DNA of 64,000 nucleotides from Ariolimax columbianus (lineage: Eukaryota; Mollusca; Gastropoda; Stylommatophora; Arionidae): NCBI GenBank assembly GCA_036924085.1, contig JAVGWX010000006.1, positions 36,817,533 through 36,881,532 of the forward strand, given 5' to 3'. The stretch's first letter is position 1. Each line of letters opens with the position of its first letter. The translations under genes and the position numbers were made by a program. Below, piece by piece: positions 13,201 to 25,200 of the stretch. Under the pieces are notes generated by a model. It was not told the DNA's origin. It ran no database searches and saw nothing but the letters and a program-made list of their open reading frames with translations.

Positions 13201-16200
13201 TTGAGAACGAACCAAGCCAAGCCAAACAAAAATATGCTCTGCTTTCCTCTTGTCATTCCATACACTGACACCACTTAAATAGAATATGAAACATTATTTA
13301 TTTTTAAAGAAAAGAACTTTTTAGTTTGTAATTTGTTTTGGCAAGAACAGCATCAGTCTTTTTGTCTGAACAGGCTCAGCAGACATACATCAGTGATGTC
13401 ATGGGTCACCTGACTTTGCAGACAGATGCTGTTGGAGCTGTTAAGTCTGCAGACTTGGTAATTGAAGCCATTGTGGAAAATTTAGATGTTAAGAAAAAAC
13501 TGTTTGCATCTCTTGACAAAGCTGCACCTCCGTAAGTATCAGACAGATTGAATGTTTTCACAAATTTTTCTGTCATTGATGACAGTAAAGATAAGATCTG
13601 CTTTAATACTAATATACATGTGTTATAATATTTTAAAATGTACTTTCTTGTGAATCTGTTTCTCTCATATTATCATCATCATGACATGATGACTTAGGTA
13701 GTCATAGACTGCAGAAGAAGGATGTGTCAGACCAAAAGGTGCAAATATCGGAGTCAAACTGTAAACTAGTGACTCATTTCATTCTTCGAACTCCATCCTG
13801 CTACTTGCAAAGCAAGTTCAGGGCTTGGTAGTGGGAGATTGAAAACAAACACAGAAGGTAGTCATGGACCTCTATATCTTCTTTAAGGCAAAGAATGTCA
13901 ACCATAAAAAAACTTGCTGGAGCAACTTGGGAAGCAGATGAAAGCGTATTAAAAAAGCTGTTCACCGGAGGATATGTGAGACTTGACTACTTGAATGCGG
14001 GTATTCAATCAGGCAAGGTTTCCCGATGCTTGAATCCATGTCTGCCCTATGCCCAGGAGTACCATGATGGGCTAAACACATGGCGCAGATCACCTCTCCA
14101 TCTCATTGGTGCACAGGCAGTTGTAGTTGTATGGTCACCAGAAAGACACCCTCCTCGCTTATCTATCGTCAGTCATGCGGACCACATGGTCAGCCCACCT
14201 GTACTTTCGTATTGATGCAGAGTCTGCGACATCCTGGAACTCTGGTGGTGGATGTCGGTATTTCAGATGTGGTCTCTTATGGAGATATGGTCCATTGTTC
14301 TTTCTGTAGTACAGAGCTTTTCTGTTTCTGATTTGTGTAGACTACAAACCTCACAGCTTATATACAACTGCTGGGATAACCATGCTATTGAAGGTGTGAA
14401 TCCTGGCCTTATCAATGTTGTGAGATTGTGTGAAGTCAGATCTAGAATATGGTATAGCAGCGTAGGCAATTGCGATCAAATCAAACTTTGACAAAATAAG
14501 TTGAGTTCAAAACTAAGCAAAGTGAATTATAACAGGGGGCATAAGGACCACACCAATTGGAAAACTGGACAGATGAAAAAACAGAAACACAAGTGGTACT
14601 CATCACAGATGTGATGTCAGTGGTTGCATGCACTGGGGAACCAGAAAAAGGTTCTGAGAGTGATACTCTATAAACTGTAACACCTATTCAAGAGAGTTGG
14701 GATACAGTGGATTCAATCTCATTGCAATATTTTTGGCAAGCAATGACAAGGCTGACAGACTGTCAATAGAAGGTGTAAAGCTACATCAACCTGAAATAAA
14801 TATAACTTATGAAGAGGCTAATAGATTTACATGGTGTCGATACAGCAGTAAGTTGGAAGTAGACAGGTCATCATCTAAATGATGAATATTACAACAGAGG
14901 TGTACAGATAGTCAACTTTAGACTCTGCACAGGCAACAACAGACTGAGATAGCACCTGTTCAACAAACCAAGAATAGGATATTTAGATGAATGTGTCTGC
15001 AGTACGGACAAAATGACTGCTGAGCATTTGCTACAAAGGTATCCCAACATACGAGGAACAAAGAAAGCATTTATAGCCATCACCAATACCATTCCTGGAC
15101 AAGCTCTGTTGTGACACAAATAGTCTCAGGATAGTCACTACTTTCTGTAGATATATTCAAGTTGATGTCTGAAAGTGTACGAAGAAGATATCTTCTTTGT
15201 TGTTAGTCCTGGAAGGAAAGTAATTTTTGTTATGTTGTGTAGTAGTTCACAGCGAGACTGTGATATCTGCACCTTTTGGCCTGACATACCCAGTTTCATC
15301 ATGTCACATTTTTGGGACTTGGTTGGTATTCTTCTTTGATCCCTATTCTCTCAACCGAGTTGCATGATTGCAACCTGTTGGTTACATGAATGCAACCTGT
15401 TTCAAGGGCTGTCACTTGGAGATGGAATATGATCTTGGGCAAATCTGAATCGCTAACTGCTTTCATCAAGGAAGTGATAGTCAAACTGTATAAAGCATTA
15501 GTTGGGTCTAGATTGGAGTAATGTGTACAGGTGTGGAGTCCTTATCATAGAGGGGATATAAACATGCTGGAAAGAATACAAAAAAAGAGCGACAAGGCTG
15601 ATATTGGGATTCCAGAATTACAGTTATGAGGAAAGACTCAGAAAAACCGGCCTACAGTGTTTAGAAAAGAGAAGAATTCGAGGTGACTTAATACAGGTTT
15701 ATTAGATGATCAGAGGAACGGATAAATTAGACTATAATAAGTTTTTCAAAATACAACCACCCACAAGATCAAGAGGACATAGCTACAAATTAACTAAAGA
15801 GAGGTCCGGATTAGATATTAGTAAAAAAAAATTTTTTTAGTCAGAGAGTGGTGAATGCTTGGAATGCATTGCCACAGGAGGTAGTGGAGGCAGGGACAAT
15901 TAATGCAGTTAAGAATAAATTGGATGCGCATAGCTTTTAGAGCAAGGTATTGTAAATGAAACTGGTTGTATACAGACTCTGCAGAGTCTTTTTAACCAGT
16001 ATAAAGATGTTGAGTTAAGTATCACGTTCACTGTGTCCTCGGCCCGGAATCTCTTTGTAATTTCCTGTCATGTATTTTGTTTATCAATTTCATTATTGAG
16101 TCTGCTATCTTTTTCTTCCAGAATCATTGGCAGATGACTGACAAAACAGTCAGTGACCATCACACCTAATGGAATTTTTCAGTGCAGCAACAAACTCCCT

Positions 16201-19200
16201 CCACTTTGTTGGGTTTGTTGCCAAGTTCATTCTATTTCCTTTCTCTGTTTCATGTCTGCCATGCCATGATGCCGAACTGTTCAACACATTTTCTTGTCAC
16301 TATGCTCTGTCTTCATCCCAAGCAATTTTGTCCCTGTCATTATACTGTGTCTCTCTTCTCATAATAAAAATCCTTTCTTTTGGCTAATGTGTCTAATACT
16401 TGCCTTTGTGAATTGGCCTTCCACAGCATATTATCTTGCTAGTTGTCAGTGGGATTCATGTCATTCTTCATAAAACCACATCTCTTTGGTTTCTTGTGAT
16501 CTTCTTGTTGGGTTGCTGATTGTTGATATTGACTCCCTTGTGTTGGAATTTGGTTCTATATAACATAAGAATTTACTTTCTTATTTCAATTTCTTATTTC
16601 CATTGACAAACAGTTTTCATGACAAAAAAATCAAAAACATGTTATTTTTCTTCAGTTTTATCAACTGTGTTGTGCTGTAGTGTTTGTCTTTATCCACATT
16701 TTAATAACACCTGCCCATCACAAGCAACGATGGTGACAGCGTCATAAATGTGCATTTACAATCTCTCTATGGGACTGAATTCACAGCACAGAAATCATAC
16801 GCCAAACTGCCTTCAATAATATCGTAGATACTGCATTGTTACAAAAAATGCAGATGGGCAGGGCATGTGATGCTTATTCGAGACAACAGATGGTCACAAA
16901 AGGTGATGTCTTGGTAGCAATACAAGTTAAGGTGCCCAAGCAGACTCCACCAATGAGATGGAGACCTGATTAAATTCCTTGGTCCAGGGCAAAATGCAGC
17001 ACCAAATTTAAACACCATTTGGCTACTTGGCATCAGGCATTCCCTTTGCCTGATTAAATACCATGATCACAGATTACAGGGGCGGAGTGTTCAAATTTCA
17101 TGTAGCCAGCAATATTCTAATGTAACTGCAAAATATGGATTTATTTCATTGGAAAGGTTTAGAATTTTATAAGAATCAAACAAACAGACTTTCAGCTTTA
17201 TATATTTATATATATATATATAAATACAATACAACCTTTTATTGTACTTTTGGTTTCTTTCAGGAATACAATATTTGCTAGCAATACATCTTCAATCTCA
17301 ATCCGAGACATTGCTTCAGCCACAAGCAGACAAGACAGATTTGGGGGGCTGCATTTCTTCAATCCTGTGCCTGTTATGAAATTAGTTGAGGTAAGTCGAG
17401 CATAGCAAGGGTACGAGGTTTTTTTCTTCTTCTTCTTCGTTCGTTCTCAATCTCCCGCTACCAAACCCTGACAGGGCTTAAGTAGCAGAATGTAGTGCAG
17501 AGAACAGAATGCGTTGTGTCGTAGTTTACAGCTTGGCTGCGATATTTGCACCTTTCGGTCCAACACATCCGACTTCAGCAAGCATTTTTTGAGTACCGGG
17601 TTAGCATTCCCTCTTCGATCCCTTTTCCTTAGCCAGTCTGCCCTGCTGCAGCCTGTTATCCAGGATCACCGCGTGGAGGCGTAGAAGGGTCTTGGCAGCT
17701 ATGGTTCGCTGGTTCTGACGCTAGCAGTCAGCTATGAGTCGCTGACCACTGCAGCTCATGCGCTGCTCAGCATCTTGATCCCGTTACGAGGTTTGATTAC
17801 TGTTATTAACATGCTCCAGTCAACCAAGGTTTAATTGGGTACCCATTATACGGTTAGGTAGAAAAGGCAGCGAGGTAGAGAACGTCACCCCATTTCATAA
17901 AATAGTTTTGGCTAGTAGGATGAACACTTCATCTTAGACATTATCTGCTAATGACTTTAAAAGGAAACAACTGAAACACAAGACAGACAGTAATATAGGC
18001 AGAGTATATACAAAATAGATGGTAGTTGTCATAGGCATAATAATCAGTTCAGTTCATCCCGTAACCCATCAGATTATTGGGGCGCACTTGAAGACAATCC
18101 CACGCCATCTCTCTCCATGTTTGCTGCCGCCGAAGGTGATGTTGTCTGCCCATCTCTTCCTTGGACGTCCCCGTCCACTCTTTCCAAGTATGGAACCATG
18201 CAGTATCGAATTTGTAATTCCGCTGGACCTCGTGACGTGCCTATACCAAGCCATCTTTCGCTTTTTGATACAGATTATCAAAAGGCCCAATTGCGTTTTC
18301 CACTCTTCGTCGTATTTCTACGTTTGTGATACGATCCTTATATGCAACATTTAAGAGTCTTCTAAAGCACCTCATGTCCATTGCATGTATTCTGCACTGG
18401 ATATCCGCAGTAATGGTCCAAGTCTCACAGGCATACAAAAATATTGAGAGCACCAATAAGCGCATTAGTCTAACTTTTATGCTAAGGGCGAGCCGCTTAT
18501 CCTTCCATATGGGTTTCAAACACATAAGCGCCACTGTTGTCTGTGCTATTCTGGCAAATGTCTCAGGTAGCGAGCCCTCGTCACTGATCAGTGATCCCAA
18601 ATATTTGAACTGGTGTATAACTTCGAGTTCCTGACCATTTGCTTTTATCACAAATGTAAACTCTTCCATATTATTATTCATCAGCTTTGTTTTCTCTGCA
18701 TTTATTTCCATGCCATAACTCTGCACCGTTCTGTCCAATCTACTAATTAGCACCTGGAGTTTCGTTTCTGTGCCGGCCAGACCATCTATATCATCTGCAA
18801 ATTGTAGGTTTGTAATCGTCTTGTCACCTATTCTGACCGTACCAATATGTCCCTCGAGGGCCGCCTCCGTTATTCTTTCCAAGAATACATTGTAGAATGT
18901 TGGCGAGAGTATACAAACCTGTCTCACCCCAACGGACGTGCGGAATCATTCGCCTAGTATTCCGTCTACAGAAACTGCACTCTCAATGACCTTCACAATA
19001 TTACTATTGATCTTGTAATGCTTCATTGTTGTCCATAACGCCGCATGCCATACTCTGTTGAACGCCTTTTTGAAACCGATGAAGACATGATATATGTGTT
19101 GTTGATACTCTAAGTATTTTTCATTCAATATAAGCAGATTAAATATCTGTTCAGTGGTACTTCTTCCTGCTCAAAACCCTGCTTGCTTTTCGGCAATGAT

Positions 19201-22200
19201 ATTCTCTGCCTGTGGTTTTAATCTGTTGTGGATTATTCTTAAGAGAACTTTGCTAGGATGACTAATGAGGCCAATTGTTCTATAGTTCTGACACATCTTT
19301 AGGTTCCCCTATTCAGGCAGTGGCAAAACCACCGATTTCGTCCAGATGGTTGGCCACTCTCCTGTCTGCTAAATTCTGTTACAGATGTATGTCAGAACCT
19401 CAATTCTTACCTCACCTCTCACTTGTAGGAGCTCTACTGGGATATTATCCACACCCACAGCCTACACCTTTTTTTAGCATCTTCACCGCTTCAGTTTCTT
19501 CCTCTCTTGTTATTGGTTGATTCTCCTCTAACATATTCATTTCGGGGGCGATTGCATTTCCTGGGTCACCTTGAACCTCATGCTTATATAATTCAGAGCA
19601 GTACTCTGTCCAACAAGCCCGAATGTCTTGGGCTTCTGTGAGACATTTCCGTCTCTTATCCTGTTTCGTTGTATTGCGATCTTGTAAAGGTCTTACTAGG
19701 TTCTTGACTATTTTATATGTCCTCTTGGTATTGTTTCCTCTCAGATTTTGTCTGATATCTAAGCACTGAGCAGTTGTCCATTCTACCTTGGCCTTTTTCA
19801 TAATAATATCTAAATATATTCATATTTTTATAATGCTGTCAAAAGTTTTAACCGAGGTCGAAGATGCAGCAGAGTGAATGAGAAGACTGCTGCCTGCAAA
19901 CCATGACTGAACTAGACTTTATTCCACCCTCTTGTAACGGCCCTGAAATGTGCTACACTAGTGTAGTCTGGCTAAGAGAATAGAGATCGCAGAGGGAAAG
20001 CAAACCCAGTACCAAAAATTTGAGTGCAGAAACTGGAGGTGTCAGGCTGGAAGATGCAGATATTGCAGCCTCGCTGTAAACTATAACACAACGTCACAGC
20101 ATCCTTTTCAGGATGAACGCTGAAGAAGAAAAAGGCGAAAGGATTTAACCAAACAAATGTCAACTAGACTTTCAAGATTTAATTATTTGTCCACTGGGGA
20201 CGGCGTGCGCTAGCAGTTAAGTGAAATGGTTCGCACCCCGAGAGATTATAAATTTTAATGGACTTGAATCACTCAATATATGTGGAGCAAAATAAAGTGA
20301 ATCCTCCTGTATGTTATGCCCTGCAATGACATACCTATGAGCTTTTTAACTGCAGCAACTTTAATATATGTTACTGGAGCTGGAATTACTCTTGCCCTCA
20401 TTAAATGTGCTCATTCCAGTTACGGAGCCTTGAAAGAGTCCCCTTTTGCTATTATATAATGCTATTTTCCCATGCCAGGAGTGGGTAAGTTGCATGTTGT
20501 TTTTGTTACAGAAGACAGATGTTACTGAGAAATACAGATCTGTGGTAAATAATATGACAACAGTCAGTACAGCTGGATTTTCAGTAGAGAAAAAGATGAC
20601 AAGAGACACACTTAGAAAGAAGTCTTAACAAAATAACCAGACATGCACTTGATTGCAGCAGAAATGATTACCAACACAAGTCAATACCAGTAGTTGTATT
20701 CCTCACAGATGCAATGTTAATTCTGCAAGGCCTCATGAATTATAAACTGCCATAGCTGAAACAAGCCTTAGGAAAACTAAAAGCCAAGTGAAGGGTAGTG
20801 ATACAGTGGATACCATCACACTGTGACAAAGGAGGGAGCAACACGAGAACAAAAGGAACAAACAATCACCTTCCAAGAAAAGATGACCCTTATCCAAGCC
20901 ATAAGGAAAGTCGACCGAATGAGAGACAACTATTACTGCCTTGATTGAGCACAGCAAGTGATCATGTGCAGCATTAGAACGGGACATAACAGATTGAATG
21001 GCCACTTACACATGCTAAAAGTGACTCCATCACCCATATTTTTGTGTGGGCAAGCAGCACAGACAGCTGAACGTATCCTGCAAGACTGTTACATGTTTAG
21101 CCAATTGCAAACTGAGCACTGGCCCACGGGGACGAATCTTCACTTGAAGAACTCTCCACAACAGCAACTTTAGTCCTGAAAACTGGACTTCACATGTAGA
21201 CATAATGGAAACAATCCCTGCGTACGAGAAGAAGAAGAGGATTGAAGCAAACAGGTTAAGAGATGAATGGGAAGGCCGAAGAACTCCTAGTGAAGAATTG
21301 TAAAAAAGGAGGTTAGTGCAGCTGTTGCAGTGCTATGTTCCAATGAGAACTGGATAAAGTCACCAAAGTCATCTTACTGGTGATGATCTAACTTGTAACA
21401 CAAACTTCTAACACAAAATTGGTCATGATGTTTCTTTTATATGTTCCAACAGGTTATAAGAACTCCAGAAACAAGTGAAGAAACATTTACTGCACTTGAA
21501 TCTTTTGGGAAAGCTCTGGGCAAAAAGACTGTTCAAAGCAAGGTGTGTCATCTGTGTGTTAATCTGTTACAGCGTTGCTTAGAGGTTATGGGACATGATT
21601 TAGACCAATAATTTGCCATTTTGGTGGCAGTAAGTATTAGATATGGATAGAAGAGAAGATATTGAGATCATTCAATTACCATCTGTAGGACAATGACACA
21701 ACAATCGTGGCATGGCACATGATGAGGAAAACATGTTTTATATTGAACCATTGTCTATTATGGGAATAATGGAAGTATTAAACAGTAGAAGGTTAGGTTG
21801 GTTAGGACATGGCCTACTTTAGATAGGCTGTCTCACCGGGAAAATCACATTCCAAGGCCCACTAAATTACATAACTCATATAGTGCCAAGGTTTATAATC
21901 AATCCATGCTCCACAGAAATAAACAAATTCACAGTAAAACACAACAAATCATTGTTATTGTTATGAGTAGGGGGATGGCGTGGGATAGTGGTTAAGTGAC
22001 ACGGCTCACAACTTGAAGTTGCTGGATTCGCTTCCCATCACCGCTCCAGTCGCTACCCCGAGGAAGCAATTCTTTAGAAAATGCAGGAGGAAGAAGACAG
22101 TTATATAAAATGCAAGCTGAAGTTGGATGTTCTGGGCTGACAGGCGTAATATAAAAACATAGTGCGACGCACACTGCCTTGGGGAATAGAGATATAAGGC

Positions 22201-25200
22201 GAATGCAACAAAAAACAAAAGCTGTTGAGAGTAATCCCTTCACAGAATCCTGCCCTGAAACCAACTGCATATTCATCTCTGTTTCCTGAACACGCTATTA
22301 TAGTTGCTCTGATAGTTAACAAATACCACTTCCATTATTTAGTCAGCCTTGAAATGTGATGTTTCAAAGGGATTTCTCCGTGAGTCAGAAGGCATGTATC
22401 TCTAGCTGTGGTTGGGACATGTCAACTGAGTGGATAGCAATTGCATCCTCAAACAGGTGCTGGAGATCAAAATGCTGAGCTGCACATGCGCTGCAGTGGT
22501 CATAGACTCATAGCTGACTGCTGGTATCAGGTCCAGCGAATCAGAGCTGCCAAGATCCTTCTACACCTCCACACATTGATCCTAGATAACAGGCTGTAGC
22601 AGGGCAGACTGGCTAAGGAGAAGGGATTGAAGAGGGAATGCTAACCCGGTACTAAAAAAATGCTTGCAGAAGCTGGATGTGTTGGACCGAAAGGTGCAAA
22701 TATCGCAGTCAAGCTGTAAACTATGACACAACGCATTCCATTCTCTGGACTACATTCTGCTACTTAAGCCCTTTCAGGGCTTGGTAGCGGGAGATTGAGA
22801 ACGAACGAAGCCAAGCCAAACAGATGCTGTTTGGTGAACTGCAAACTGGAAAAGATACAGAAGCTGGTCATGTTTTACGCATGTCTGGCTTGGCTTGGTT
22901 TCGTTCATTCTCAATCTCCCACTACCAAACCCTGAAAGGGCTTAAGTAGCAGAATGTAGTTCAGAGAACGGAATGACAATAGATGGTCACGACGAATAAT
23001 GTTTTGGTGGCCTTGTTTTTTTTTTTCTTTTGCGTTCGCCTTATTTCTCTAATCCCCAAGGTGGTGTGTACGTTGCACTGTGGTTTCTTTTTTTTGCGCC
23101 TGTCGGCCCAGTGCATCCAACTTCAGCATGCATTTTATGTAAGGGTCTGCTTCCTCCTACATTTTCTAAGGGTTTGCTTCCCCGGGGTAATGGCCGGTGC
23201 TGTGATTGGGATCGAACCCAGCACCTTCCGGTTGTGAGCCATGCAACTTAACCACTAGGCCTCGCCGTCCCCTCTGGTGACCTTGTGATTATGCATATCC
23301 ACGAGACCATCCACCTATGTGGTGGTGGGATCATTTGATAAATGATCTAGGTTTGCTTTGGTACAGCATGGCAAAGGATTGGGATGCCTACAAAATGTTG
23401 GCTTCCTTGCATACAGCATACATGCCAAATTGATGCAGAGGATAATTTGATGTATGGCCACATCGTGCTTTAGTACTAGTGTTCATTTTATTTCCAATTT
23501 AGATTTGGTCAACGACCATTTTGTTGCCAATATACTACACAAGCAACCATTTCATTCCCAACATATGCCAGGTTTTATTTAACACAAACATTTAATTTCT
23601 AACATATAGGATGTGCCAGGTTTTATTTAACACAAACATTTAATTTCTAACATATAGGATGTGCCAGGTTTTATTTAACACAAACATTTAATTTCTAACA
23701 TATAGGATGTGCCAGGTTTTATTTAACACAAACATTTAATTTCAAACACATAGGATGTGCCAGGTTTTATTTAACACAAACATTTAATTTCTAACATAGG
23801 ATGTGCCAGGTTTTATTTAACACAAACAACCATTTTATTTCCAACGTAGGACACGCCAGGATTTATTGTCAACCGTTTGCTTGTGCCTTACATGATGGAG
23901 GCAGTTCGACTTGTTGAAAGAGGTAATGAGCTTTGAAACTTTTCAGGAGTCATTTGTCTTGAACATCATGATTTGTTTTTCAAAATGTTTCCTTCTTAAA
24001 CACAAATATGTGATTCAAGACCTTGGTTGCCACTTTCAACTGATTAGCATGACAAATTGTATCCAAAACCTCCTGGTCCTGGTAATTTAGTAATTTCATT
24101 ATAGAAGACTCCGCACAGGCCACAACAGAGTGAGGTACCATTTATTTAAAAAAATGAAAATAGGCGCTACTGACGAATGCACATGTGGTACGGGAAAAAT
24201 GACCTCTGAACATCTGCTGCAAAATTGCCCAATATACGATGAACAGAAAAAGCACATATTACCATCACCAGTGCCAACAATAGACAACTCTATGGCAGTG
24301 TTGACAGCCTCAGGATGACTGCTGCTTTCTTTCAACAAATTCAAGTTGACGTCTGACAGCGTACGAAGAATACATTCAATACTTTTGTGTAGGCTTCCCT
24401 TCTCATTCTTCTTTTTTCCCTTCCATCTCTCTCACTTGATATACCTCTCTCTTATTGTTATTACTTATTCCACCATTTCCATACCTTTTTTTCTGTATGG
24501 TGTGTATATATAAACACACACATATATATATGTATATACATACATACACATACATAAAAACACACGTAAATGTATAAACATACATGCATATATCACATCA
24601 TGTCTTGTTTCTGTTGTAATCTGTTAGTTGTTTTCATTAGTTCTGTGTTCCTGATGAAGTCCTTGTGGCCGTAACATAGGTGTCATTTTGTTTTGTCCTG
24701 TTACGGACATTGAGCCATTACCTATATGTTTTTATCAACTTTTGACCATAATCTACTGTTGTAGCTTTAATTGATAAATGTTTACATTGAAATGCACTAC
24801 TAGACAAATAGTGTCTTCATTGGGTTGTTTCCCACTGATTCCCTTCCTGAATGTCAAGGGACCAGGAAAAGTTGTGCATGGGAGTTGCCAATATCATTCA
24901 CGTAAAAACTAATGTCTATAAGACCACACCACAATTACAGACACAGGATTCCTGGGACTAAGCTGGACAGATCAACCTCTACCACTCTGAATTAAAAAAA
25001 GGGTCTCCCCCACACCCCCACCCCCTCCCCTTTCCTAGTCTGAATTATTACCCTTGTTTCTGAGGCATTGGTACCAACACCACATTTGATCAAATTATAT
25101 GTTGTTTGGGATCAAGACGCTGAGCTGCAGTGGTCAGCGACCCATAACTGACTGCTAGCGCCAGGGCCAGCGAACCAGAGCTGCCAAGACCCTTCTACAC

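Noticed and set aside
14697..14882. Small host ORF in HADH intron 3
   Set aside because: Corresponds to the decayed RNase H to knuckle region of LINE-A (ITYEEANRF).
18241..18927. 228-codon open frame as a host gene
   Set aside because: It holds reverse-transcriptase motifs ([16 protein letters not shown]) and lies inside a TSD-flanked RTE-like insertion.
24640..24720. Penelope-like element
   Set aside because: Only one short phrase resembles its terminal sequence; no RT or GIY-YIG motif nearby.
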